Shown piece by piece: positions 8,603 to 16,150 of a DNA stretch of 64,000 nt. Source of the stretch: an uncultured Nocardioides sp. GTDB lineage: Bacteria > Actinomycetota > Actinomycetes > Propionibacteriales > Nocardioidaceae. The notes under the pieces are model-generated. The model had not been told where the DNA came from. It saw only the letters and a list, made by a program, of their open reading frames with translations, and searched no databases. A program made the position numbers and the translations under genes. Each line of letters begins with the position of its first letter. Position 1 is the stretch's first letter. The stretch spans positions 248,001-312,000 of the forward strand of contig NZ_CANKYS010000003.1 of assembly GCF_947488025.1 (NCBI RefSeq), written 5' to 3'.

Positions 8603-8608
8603 ATTTTA
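8603..8608 (-). promoter_or_regulatory. -10 box for the candidate structured RNA
   Basis: Minus-strand TAAAAT, in an AT-rich patch unusual for this window, ends 4 nt before the outer stem at 8598. GGGACA lies 16 nt upstream as a possible -35. Confidence 0.4.
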
Positions 8609-8613
8609 ACGCC

Positions 8614-9210
8614 TCAGGCGAGCGTGTCCCTGATTTCCACCTGTCCGGCTGCCTCGAGCTGCTCCGACAGGGCGAGCATCCGGGTGATCTCCTGGTGCGT
8701 GGCGCTGCCGAGGGTCGCGCGACCGGCCGCGACGATGCGGGCGAAGGCGGCGGCGCGGAAGAGGGTGACCGCGAAGTCGCCCCGGGTGATCCCGCGCAGC
8801 ACCTCGTCGACCATCCGGCGCAGCTCGTCGGGACCGGGCGGGTCGGCCACCCCGGCGACGACGCGGGCGACGTCGACGCGGCGCTGCCCGGCCTCGTAGT
8901 CGACGGCGACCCGGTCGGGGTCGGCGTGCACCCAAGAGCGCAGCAGGAACAGCCGCCACAGGCTTCCCGCGAGCGAGTCGGCGGGGGCACCCGACCACAC
9001 CTCGGCCAGCGTCTCGAGCCCCTCGGTCTCGGCGAGGTGGACCACGCGCTCGGCGAGCTCGGGGTCGTCGGACGCGCGGGCGCCGCGCACGAGCACGGTC
9101 GCGGCGAGGTCACCGGCCTCGCGCACCTGCGCGGGGTCGGCGCCGCCCACGATGTCGGCGAAGAACCCGTCGCCGGGCGTCATCGGGCGGTGGTGCTGGC
9201 GGCCGGTCAC
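8614..9210 (-). CDS. Conserved actinobacterial hypothetical protein
   Basis: 198-residue, mostly helical, acidic, probably cytosolic protein without signal peptide or membrane segment. Recognisable blocks are PGDGFFADIVGGADPAQV near the N-terminus and APADSLAGSLWRLFLLRSWV in the middle. I associate this pattern with a widespread actinobacterial family that databases label as hypothetical, sometimes misleadingly as RNA polymerase subunit beta; nothing in the sequence supports polymerase. The GTG start is 6 nt after TAGGGT, favouring it over the ATG nine codons downstream. Its 3' end borders the candidate structured RNA. Confidence 0.7.
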   Translation of the reverse strand: MTGRQHHRPMTPGDGFFADIVGGADPAQVREAGDLAATVLVRGARASDDPELAERVVHLAETEGLETLAEVWSGAPADSLAGSLWRLFLLRSWVHADPDRVAVDYEAGQRRVDVARVVAGVADPPGPDELRRMVDEVLRGITRGDFAVTLFRAAAFARIVAAGRATLGSATHQEITRMLALSEQLEAAGQVEIRDTLA

Positions 9211-9216
9211 CGCTCC

Positions 9217-9222
9217 ACCCTA
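9217..9222 (-). promoter_or_regulatory. -10 box for the conserved hypothetical at 8614-9210
   Basis: Minus-strand TAGGGT ends 6 nt before the GTG start at 9210; leaderless pattern. Confidence 0.5.
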
Positions 9223-9265
9223 GGTCGAGTGCACAGCCTGGTGGCGACCACTACCGCGAGCGCAC

Positions 9266-12200
9266 TCAACCGGTGCGCGCCATCACCTTGCGGATCCGCT
9301 GGTCGCTGACCTTCGTGGCCGTGCCGAGCTGCTGGGCGAAGAGCGAGACGCGGTACTCCTCCAGCAGCCACCGCGCGTCGCGCAGGTGCTGCGGCACGGG
9401 CTGCCCGTCGGGGACCGCAGCGACGGCGTGCAGCCACGCCTCCTGCAGGCCGGCGAGCTGGTCCATCAGCTGGCGGTCACGGGCGACCTGGCCGTCGAGC
9501 CGCTCGCGGCGGTGGGTCACGGCGGAGAGGTAGCGCGGATAGTCACGCAGCCGACGGACGCCCGCCTCCCCCACGAAGCCGGGCGCCATCAGGCGGCCGA
9601 CCTGCGCGCGCATGTCGGTCAGGGCCGGGAGGGTCGCCAGGTCGGCGCGCCCGGAGATCGCCTTGTCGGTGGTGCGCCAGGCCTCCAGCACCCGCATCAC
9701 GTCGTGCACTGCAGGCCCCAGCCCCGACGCGACCGCCTCGCGGGAGGCGGTCACCACGTCGTCGTACGCCGCCTCGTCCCGCACGGTCGGCCGCTGGTCG
9801 ACGACCTCGCCGACGATGCCGGCGCGCAGGTCGTCGAGGAGGTCGACCACCGACGGGTACGGCGACCCGACGAGGGCCAGCTTGGCGCGCTGGTCGAGGC
9901 CCGCGGCGGCGAGCACCTCGTCCACCGGGGCGGCCGGACCGAGCGCGAGGAGCACCAGACGACGTACGCCGAGGCGGTGCTGCGCGGCGGCCTCGTCGGC
10001 CGTCGCGAGCACCTGCAGGCCGACGGTCGTCCCCTCATCGACGAGGGCCGGGAAGCCCCGGACCTCGTGGCCGGCGCGGCGCTGGACGAAGGACTCCTCG
10101 ACGGTGCCGAAGGTCCACGCGGTCTGGCCCGTCGCGGTGACGCCCGAGTCGGACGCGACGTCGGCCATCGCCTGCTCGAAGGTCGGCCGCAGCGGCTCCT
10201 TGAGTGCGTCGAGGTCCTTGCCGCGACCGGCCTCGGCGCCCTCCTCGGTGACGACCCGGTAGGTCGGGCGGAGGTGGGCCGGCACCTTGGACCAGTCCCA
10301 CGCCTCGCGCGGGACGACCAGGCTCCGGGTGCTCCGCGCGAAGCGCTCGAGGGCGTCCAGCAGCGGCTCCGCCCCGGGCGGGGTCGCGGCGAGGAACTCG
10401 CGGGCGGTGTTGGGCGCGGGCACCATCGCGACGCGGAGGTTCTTGGGCAGCGAGCGGATCAGCTCGGTGACCAGCTCCTCGCGCAGGCCGGGCACCAGCC
10501 AGGAGAAGTCGTCGGCCTCGATGCGGTTGAGGGTCGCGACCGGGACGTCGATGGTCAGGCCGTCGTCGGCGGCACCGGGCTCGAAGTGGTAGCTGATCGG
10601 GAAGGTCAGCCCCGCCTCGTCCGAGTCCTGCCACGCCATGGGGAAGTCGGTGGCCCGGACGTCGTCGGCCGTGTCGTGGGTGAGCATCGCGGGGTCGAAC
10701 GTGAGCAGGTCGGGCTTCTTCTGCCGTGCGCGCTTCCACCACTGGTCGAAGTGCTGCCCGCTCACGACGTCGGCGCCGACGCGGGCGTCGTAGAACTCGA
10801 AGAGCGTCTCCTCGTCGACGACGATGTCGCGGCGCCGGGCGCGGTGCTCGAGCTCCTCGGCCTCCTCGAGGAGGCGGGTGTTCTCGGCGAGGAACCGGTG
10901 CCGGGAGTCCCATTCACGCTGGACGAGGGCGTGGCGGATGAAGAGCTCGCGGGCCAGCGGCGCGTCGATGCGGCCGTACTGCACGAGGCGGTCGGCGACC
11001 AGCGGGACGCCGTAGAGGGTGACCCGCTCGCGCGCCATCACCGCGGCGCGCTTGCGCGACCAGTGCGGCTCGGAGTAGCTGCGCTTGACCAGGTGCGCAC
11101 CGAGACGCTCGGCCCACTCGGCCTTGATGGCGGCGTTCTGCCGGGCCCACAGCCGCGAGGTCTCGACGAGCTCGGCGCTCATCAGGAAGTCGGGGTTGCG
11201 CCCCTTGAGGACGCTGCCGGGGAAGACCGCGAAGCGGGCGTTGCGGGCGCCGAGGTACTCGCGCATCGGACGCCGCTCCCCCGGCTTCCCCTTCTCGCGC
11301 TCCTCGAGCGCGCCGACGTGGCTGAGCAGGCCGGAGAGGAGGGCCTGGTGGATGCCGTCCTCGTCAGGGGTGTCGGACGGCTGGCCGACGTGGAGCTTCA
11401 TCTCCTTGGCGACCTGGCGCAGCTGGGACTCGTAGTCCTGCCACTCGCGGATGCGCAGGTAGTTGAGGTGCTCGCGCTTGCACATCCGCCGGAAGGCGCT
11501 CGACGAGAGCTCCTTCTGCTGCTGCTTGAGGTGGCGCCACAGGTTGAGCCAGGTGAGGAAGTCGCTGGTCTCGTGCTTGAAGCGGGCGTGCAGCTGGTCG
11601 GCCTGCGCCCGCTGCTCCTCCGGTCGTTCGCGCGGGTCCTGGATGGACAGGGCGGCGGCGATGACGAGGACGTCGCGCAGGCAGCCGAGGCGCTCGGCCT
11701 CGAGGATCATCCGGCCGAGCCGCGGGTCGATCGGGAGCCGGGCGAGGCGCCTGCCGACGTCGGTGAGGCGGACGCCCGGACGGGACGTCATGGACTTCCC
11801 GGGTTCGGACCGACGATTCTCATGACGTCCGGGGTCGGGGGCGGTCGTCACCGCCCCGAGCTCCTCCAGCAGGTCGGTGCCGGCCTTGACGTTGCGGCGG
11901 TCGGGCGGCTCGACGAAGGGGAAGCGGGCGATGTCGCCGAGCCGGAGGGAGGCCATCTGGAGGATGACGCTGGCGAGGTTGGTGCGGAGGATCTCCGGGT
12001 CGGTGAACTCCGGCCGTGCCTCGAAGTCCTCCTCGGAGTAGAGCCGGATCGCGATGCCCTCGGACACGCGGCCGCAGCGCCCGGACCGCTGGTTGGCCGA
12101 GGCCTGGCTGATCGGCTCGATCGGCAGGCGCTGCACCTTGGTGCGCACCGAGTAGCGGCTGATCCGCGCCACGCCGGTGTCGACGACGTACCGGATGCCG

Positions 12201-13132
12201 GGCACCGTCAGCGACGTCTCGGCGACGTTGGTGGCCAGCACGACGCGGCGCACCAGCGAGGAGTGGCTGGAGAAGACCTTGTGCTGGTCGGCCGCGCTGA
12301 GGCGGGAGTAGAGCGGCACGACCTCGAGCCGGTCGCCCCGTCCCGATGCGCCCTTCAGCGCGTCGAACGCGTCGGCCGTGTCGCGGATCTCCCGCTCGCC
12401 CGGCAGGAAGACCAGCACGTCACCGGGTCCCTCGGCCGACAGCTCGCGCACGGCGTCGAGGATCGCCTCGGTCTGGTCGCGCTGGACCGGCTCTCCCTCC
12501 TCGTCGTTCTCGGGCAGCTCGAGGAGCGGGCGGTAGCGGACCTCGACGGGATACGTACGTCCCGAGACCTCCACCACGGGCGCCTTGAAGTGGGCGGCGA
12601 AGCGGTCGACGTCGATCGTCGCGCTGGTGATGATGACCTTGAGGTCGGGCCGGCGCGGCAGCAGGCGCCTGAGGTAGCCCAGCAGGAAGTCGATGTTGAG
12701 GCTGCGCTCGTGGGCCTCGTCGATGATGATCGTGTCGTACTTGCGCAGGTCGCGGTCGCGCTGCAGCTCCGCGAGCAGGATGCCGTCGGTCATCAGCTTG
12801 ACCCGGCTGGCGCGGCTGGTGCGGTCGGTGAAGCGGACCTGGTAGCCCACGACGTCGCCGAGCTCGGTGCCCAGCTCCTCGGCGATCCGCTCCGCCACGG
12901 ACCGGGCGGCGATGCGCCGCGGCTGGGTGTGGCCGATCAGCTTGCCGCCGTCGGCCGACCCGAGGCCGCGGCCCAGCTCGAGGCAGATCTTCGGCAGCTG
13001 GGTGGTCTTGCCCGACCCGGTCTCGCCGGCGACGATGACGACCTGGTGGTCACGGATGGCAGCGGCGATGTCTTCGCGGCGCGCGGAGACCGGGAGCTCG
13101 GCCGGGTAGGTGATCTTCACAACGGGCGCCAT
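9266..13132 (-). CDS. hrpA: ATP-dependent RNA helicase HrpA
   Basis: DEAH-box helicase of 1288 residues, the normal size for full-length HrpA. Motifs in order: Walker A GETGSGKTT (about 36-44), DEAH (138-141), TSAT (about 166), the helicase C domain with NVAETSLT and QRSGRCGR, then the winged-helix/ratchet, OB-fold and DUF3418 regions of HrpA. The ATG at 13132 is preferred to an upstream in-frame TTG. Around residues 435-450 a palindromic DNA segment (11783-11830) encodes an Arg/Asn/Ser-rich insertion in the loop between helicase C and the ratchet; relatives lack such a stretch in my recollection. The role is RNA or RNP remodelling; substrates in actinobacteria are not defined. Confidence 0.95.
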   Translation of the reverse strand: MAPVVKITYPAELPVSARREDIAAAIRDHQVVIVAGETGSGKTTQLPKICLELGRGLGSADGGKLIGHTQPRRIAARSVAERIAEELGTELGDVVGYQVRFTDRTSRASRVKLMTDGILLAELQRDRDLRKYDTIIIDEAHERSLNIDFLLGYLRRLLPRRPDLKVIITSATIDVDRFAAHFKAPVVEVSGRTYPVEVRYRPLLELPENDEEGEPVQRDQTEAILDAVRELSAEGPGDVLVFLPGEREIRDTADAFDALKGASGRGDRLEVVPLYSRLSAADQHKVFSSHSSLVRRVVLATNVAETSLTVPGIRYVVDTGVARISRYSVRTKVQRLPIEPISQASANQRSGRCGRVSEGIAIRLYSEEDFEARPEFTDPEILRTNLASVILQMASLRLGDIARFPFVEPPDRRNVKAGTDLLEELGAVTTAPDPGRHENRRSEPGKSMTSRPGVRLTDVGRRLARLPIDPRLGRMILEAERLGCLRDVLVIAAALSIQDPRERPEEQRAQADQLHARFKHETSDFLTWLNLWRHLKQQQKELSSSAFRRMCKREHLNYLRIREWQDYESQLRQVAKEMKLHVGQPSDTPDEDGIHQALLSGLLSHVGALEEREKGKPGERRPMREYLGARNARFAVFPGSVLKGRNPDFLMSAELVETSRLWARQNAAIKAEWAERLGAHLVKRSYSEPHWSRKRAAVMARERVTLYGVPLVADRLVQYGRIDAPLARELFIRHALVQREWDSRHRFLAENTRLLEEAEELEHRARRRDIVVDEETLFEFYDARVGADVVSGQHFDQWWKRARQKKPDLLTFDPAMLTHDTADDVRATDFPMAWQDSDEAGLTFPISYHFEPGAADDGLTIDVPVATLNRIEADDFSWLVPGLREELVTELIRSLPKNLRVAMVPAPNTAREFLAATPPGAEPLLDALERFARSTRSLVVPREAWDWSKVPAHLRPTYRVVTEEGAEAGRGKDLDALKEPLRPTFEQAMADVASDSGVTATGQTAWTFGTVEESFVQRRAGHEVRGFPALVDEGTTVGLQVLATADEAAAQHRLGVRRLVLLALGPAAPVDEVLAAAGLDQRAKLALVGSPYPSVVDLLDDLRAGIVGEVVDQRPTVRDEAAYDDVVTASREAVASGLGPAVHDVMRVLEAWRTTDKAISGRADLATLPALTDMRAQVGRLMAPGFVGEAGVRRLRDYPRYLSAVTHRRERLDGQVARDRQLMDQLAGLQEAWLHAVAAVPDGQPVPQHLRDARWLLEEYRVSLFAQQLGTATKVSDQRIRKVMARTG
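11783..11830. repeat. Palindromic element inserted in frame within hrpA
   Basis: GGACGTCATG (11783-11792) and CATGACGTCC (11821-11830) are perfect 10-bp inverted arms around a 28-nt spacer, 48 bp (16 codons) in all, so the frame is kept. The coded peptide (HENRRSEPGKSMTS) lies in a loop of the helicase. It resembles protein-coding palindromic elements known from other bacteria. Only one copy is seen in this window. Confidence 0.45.
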
Positions 13133-13183
13133 TCTCGCCCACCGCGGCAACCGGGTTTCCGCTGGCCGGGTCAGGAGGCCGGG

Positions 13184-13621
13184 TCAGGAGGCCGAGCCCT
13201 CGTCGTCCTCGGGCGCGGTGGTGGGCGGCAGCTGGCCCGGTACGCCGCGGGGACCGCCGTGCATCCCGCCACGACCACCCGGACCGCGGTCGTCGTCGCG
13301 CTGCACCCAGCCGCCGCGGTCGCCCGGTCCGTCGTCGGTCACGGCCTGGACGGTCGCCAGCCCGAGGCCGCCGACGATGATCCCGGCGAGGGCCGAGGCG
13401 ATCAGCGCACCGAGGCTGTAGGCGCGCTGACCGTCCGACTGCCGGGCGGCCCGGAACCGCTCCCGGAACCCGCGGCGTCCCGACCCGGTCGCGACGGGTG
13501 CGTCGGCCGCGTCGGCCGTGTCCTCGGACGGCGGCGGTGTGGGCAGCGCGGCCTGCGCGCCCGCGGGCCGCACGGGCTGGGTCTCGTCGTGGTCCCCGGG
13601 ACGGGGCGTGTCGTCGCTCAT
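13184..13621 (-). CDS. Small membrane protein with Gly-rich extracytoplasmic tail
   Basis: 145 residues with an acidic, Pro-rich, probably disordered cytoplasmic N-terminus (1-48), a basic patch (RRGFRERFRAAR, 49-60) and one membrane helix (about 70-93). The outside tail is Gly/Arg/Asp-rich and includes DDRGPGG (110-116). The same motif occurs in the predicted sensor loop of the histidine kinase 3 kb away (residues 72-78). The start (ATG 13621) was chosen by the charged N-terminus and by CACGCT 6 nt upstream. Its promoter region carries CCCACAG-N4-CGCACAG, matched only in front of the response regulator gene. It may be a target and accessory of that two-component system (inference). Confidence 0.7.
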   Translation of the reverse strand: MSDDTPRPGDHDETQPVRPAGAQAALPTPPPSEDTADAADAPVATGSGRRGFRERFRAARQSDGQRAYSLGALIASALAGIIVGGLGLATVQAVTDDGPGDRGGWVQRDDDRGPGGRGGMHGGPRGVPGQLPPTTAPEDDEGSAS

Positions 13622-13643
13622 GGACCGAGCGTGCGCCTCGCAC

Positions 13644-13661
13644 CTGTGCGGGGGCTGTGGG
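13644..13661 (-). promoter_or_regulatory. 7-4-7 direct repeat, putative response-regulator box
   Basis: Minus-strand CCCACAG-CCCC-CGCACAG, 22 nt upstream of the small membrane protein start. The half-sites are identical to those at 15396-15413 in front of the response regulator. The 11-bp spacing is typical of OmpR/PhoB-family binding sites. Confidence 0.5.
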
Positions 13662-13665
13662 CGAC

Positions 13666-13694
13666 CCCAGAGGCAGCCCAGAGAGACCACAGAA
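13666..13694 (+). promoter_or_regulatory. Three 11-bp-phased half-sites upstream of the YCII gene
   Basis: CCCAGAG, CCCAGAG and CACAGAA occur at 13666, 13677 and 13688, exactly 11 bp apart. They resemble the response-regulator box on the other strand but are diverged (CAG core retained). They lie about 95 bp upstream of the YCII start. Confidence 0.35.
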
Positions 13695-13787
13695 AAGTTC
13701 GTGCCGAGGATGTCGAGGAGCCGCGCGCGGCTCCGTCCCCGGGGTGGACGCGGCCACAATGGGCCGCACCTGACAAGGAGCACCGAC

Positions 13788-14192
13788 ATGCCGAAGTACC
13801 TGATCCTCAAGCACTACCGCGGCACCCCCGCCACCGTGAACGACGTCCCGATGGACCAGTGGGCTCCCGAGGAGGTCGACGCGCACATGCAGTTCATGAC
13901 CGATTTCGGCACGCGGCTGGAGGAGAGCGGCGAGTACGTCGACGCCCAGGCGCTGTCGCCCGAGGGCGCGTGGGTGCGGGCCGACGACCAGCGCCAGCCG
14001 GCCACCGACGGCCCGTTCGCCGAGACCAAGGACCTCATCGCCGGGTGGTACGTCGTCGACGTCGACGGCTGGGACCGCGCCGTCGAGCTCGCCGGCGAGC
14101 TGTCGCTGGCCCCGGGCAAGGACGGCAAGCCGATCCACGAGTGGCTCGAGGTGCGTCCCTTCTACGGCGCGCCGTCGGCCACCGGGGACTGA
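13788..14192 (+). CDS. YCII-related (DGPF) domain protein
   Basis: 134-residue dimeric ferredoxin-fold family protein. The DGPF signature is present as ATDGPFAETKDLIAGWYVVD (about residues 66-85), with the leading MPKYLILKHYRG strand. In actinobacteria and proteobacteria such genes are regularly paired with a large ECF-type sigma factor, as here (8 bp to the GTG at 14201), and are thought to take part in its function; the biochemical role is unproven. The ATG at 13788 has an AAGGAG ribosome site at 13775-13780, one of the clearest Shine-Dalgarno sequences in the window. Confidence 0.9.
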   Translation: MPKYLILKHYRGTPATVNDVPMDQWAPEEVDAHMQFMTDFGTRLEESGEYVDAQALSPEGAWVRADDQRQPATDGPFAETKDLIAGWYVVDVDGWDRAVELAGELSLAPGKDGKPIHEWLEVRPFYGAPSATGD

Positions 14193-14200
14193 CCGCGGTC

Positions 14201-15388
14201 GTGGCCCACCCCTTCGACGGCGCGTCACTGCGACCGCTCGTGCCGGCGGTCATCGGGGTCCTCGTCCGTCGCGGAGCCGACTTCGCGACGGCCGAGGACG
14301 CCGTGCAGGAGGCGCTGGTCGAGGCGTGGCGCACCTTCGGCGCCCCCGGCTCCGTCGACCGCGCGGAGCCGCCGCGCGACCTCAAGGGCTGGCTGGTCAC
14401 CGTCGCCTGGCGGCGCTTCCTCGACGTCGTACGCTCCGAGACCGCGCGGCAGCGGCGCGAGCTCGCCGTCGAGCTCGAGCCGGAGCCGGGTCCGACCGGG
14501 ACGGCCGACGACACGCTGCAGGTGTTCTTCCTGTGCGCCCACCCGGCGCTGACACCCACGTCCGCGGTCGCGCTGACCCTGCGTGCGGTGGCGGGCCTGA
14601 CCACGCGGCAGGTCGCCGAGGCCTACCTCGTCCCCGAGGCCACGATGGCGCAGCGGATCAGCCGCGCGAAGCGGACGGTGGCCGGCGAGCCGTTCGACAC
14701 GCTGGGTGACCTCGCGACCGTGCGGCGGGTGCTCTACCTCGTCTTCAACGAGGGCTACTCCGGCGACGTCGACCTCGCTGCCGAGGCGATCCGGCTGACC
14801 CGCCAGCTCGCCGCGCTCGCCGGCCCCGACGGCCAGGACCCCGAGACAGCCGGGCTGCTCGCGCTCATGCTGCTCCACCACGCGCGGCGCCCCGCGCGCC
14901 GGCGTGACGACGGGACGCTCGTCCCGCTCGCCGACCAGGACCGCTCACAGTGGGACACCGCACTCATCGAGGAGGGCGTCGCGGTCCTGCAGGCCGCGCT
15001 CGCGCGGCAGCGCCGCGGCGAGTACCAGCTCCAGGCGGCCGTCGCCGCCCTCCACGCCGACGCCCCGAGCGCGGCGGAGACCGACTGGGTACAGGTCGTG
15101 CAGTGGTACGACGAGCTGCTGGCGCTGACCGGCAGCCCGGTCGTACGGCTCAACCGGGCCGTTGCCGTGGGCGAGGCCGACGGTCCCCGGGCGGGCCTCG
15201 CGGCGCTCGCCGAGGTGGACCCCGACGTGCCCCGTCACCGCGCGGCAGCGGCGTACCTCCACGAGCGGGCGGGCGACCGCGACACCGCGGCGCGGCTCTA
15301 CGCCGAGGCCGCGGAGCTCGCGATCAACCTCCCCGAGCGCACCCACCTGACCCGGGAGGCGGCCCGCCTCAACCGGGCAGCCCGCTGA
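14201..15388 (+). CDS. ECF-type RNA polymerase sigma factor with C-terminal helical extension (YCII-linked, DUF6596)
   Basis: 395-residue sigma factor. Sigma2 lies at about 20-90 (AEDAVQEALVEAWRTF, then LKGWLVTVAWRRFLDVVRSE). Sigma4 is at about 110-165 (RAVAGLTTRQVAEAYLVPEATMAQRISRAKRT). It is followed by VLYLVFNEGYSG and a long TPR-like helical region ending near residue 390. This architecture is specific to the sigma group paired with YCII proteins; the extension probably replaces a classical anti-sigma factor. The GTG start at 14201 is the first sensible start after the YCII stop. No autoregulatory promoter is visible apart from the phased repeats upstream of the YCII gene. Confidence 0.9.
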   Translation: MAHPFDGASLRPLVPAVIGVLVRRGADFATAEDAVQEALVEAWRTFGAPGSVDRAEPPRDLKGWLVTVAWRRFLDVVRSETARQRRELAVELEPEPGPTGTADDTLQVFFLCAHPALTPTSAVALTLRAVAGLTTRQVAEAYLVPEATMAQRISRAKRTVAGEPFDTLGDLATVRRVLYLVFNEGYSGDVDLAAEAIRLTRQLAALAGPDGQDPETAGLLALMLLHHARRPARRRDDGTLVPLADQDRSQWDTALIEEGVAVLQAALARQRRGEYQLQAAVAALHADAPSAAETDWVQVVQWYDELLALTGSPVVRLNRAVAVGEADGPRAGLAALAEVDPDVPRHRAAAAYLHERAGDRDTAARLYAEAAELAINLPERTHLTREAARLNRAAR

Positions 15389-15395
15389 CAGGCGG

Positions 15396-15413
15396 CCCAC
15401 AGCAACCGCACAG
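15396..15413 (+). promoter_or_regulatory. 7-4-7 direct repeat upstream of the response regulator
   Basis: CCCACAG-CAAC-CGCACAG ends 14 nt before the ATG at 15428. The half-sites are identical to those upstream of the small membrane protein (13644-13661, opposite strand). This suggests autoregulation of the two-component operon. Confidence 0.5.
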
Positions 15414-15427
15414 CAAGCCGCGGCAGG

Positions 15428-16150
15428 ATGTCGCCCGTGCAGCTCACCCGCCCCGACGGCTCCCCGGTCCGCGTCCTCGTCGTCGACGACGAGGTCAACA
15501 TCGCCGAGCTCCTCGCGATGGCCCTGCGCTACGAGGGGTGGGAGCTGCGGATGGCCCACAGCGGGGGCGACGCGGTCGCCGCGGCGCGTGACTTCCGACC
15601 CGACGCCGTGGTCCTCGACATCGGGCTGCCCGACTTCGACGGCCTCGAGGTGCTGCGCCGCATGCGAGCCGACGGCAGCGACGTGCCCGTCCTCTTCCTC
15701 ACCGCGAAGGACGCCGTCGAGGACCGCATCGCCGGCCTCACCGCAGGAGGCGACGACTACGTCACCAAGCCGTTCTCCCTCGAGGAGGTGGTCGCGCGGC
15801 TGCGCGGGCTGATCCGGCGCGGCGGCACCGCGGCCCAGGCCGAGGCGGGCAACGTGCTGGTGGTCGGTGACCTCACCCTCGACGAGGACAGCCACGAGGT
15901 GCGGCGCGGCGACGACGAGATCACCCTGACCGCGACCGAGTTCGAGCTGCTGCGCTTCCTGATGCGCAACCCGCGGCGGGTGCTGAGCAAGGCGCAGATC
16001 CTCGACCGCGTCTGGCAGTACGACTTCGGCGGCCAGGCCAACGTCGTGGAGCTCTACATCTCCTACCTGCGCAAGAAGGTCGACGCCGGTCGTGAGCCGA
16101 TGATCCACACCATGCGCGGCGCCGGGTACGTCCTGAAGCCGGCGCCGTGA
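15428..16150 (+). CDS. OmpR/PhoB-family response regulator
   Basis: 240 residues. The receiver domain (about 14-130) has the acidic pair VVDDE, phosphoacceptor Asp in VVLDIGLPDFDG (about residue 61), the Thr in LFLTAKD and the Lys in YVTKPFS. The winged-helix DNA-binding domain (about 145-238) ends in the usual GAGYVLKPAP. It overlaps the kinase gene by 4 bp (GTGA), so translation is coupled. The direct repeat just upstream of the gene implies self-regulation. The closest functional types are envelope-stress or PrrA/TcrA-like regulators; no specific orthologue is claimed. Confidence 0.93.
   Translation: MSPVQLTRPDGSPVRVLVVDDEVNIAELLAMALRYEGWELRMAHSGGDAVAAARDFRPDAVVLDIGLPDFDGLEVLRRMRADGSDVPVLFLTAKDAVEDRIAGLTAGGDDYVTKPFSLEEVVARLRGLIRRGGTAAQAEAGNVLVVGDLTLDEDSHEVRRGDDEITLTATEFELLRFLMRNPRRVLSKAQILDRVWQYDFGGQANVVELYISYLRKKVDAGREPMIHTMRGAGYVLKPAP

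Noticed and set aside
9386..15388. A 2000-codon open frame on the plus strand, antisense to hrpA and running into the sigma factor
   Set aside because: It is the GC-bias shadow of hrpA; only its last 395 codons (from 14201) encode a recognisable protein.
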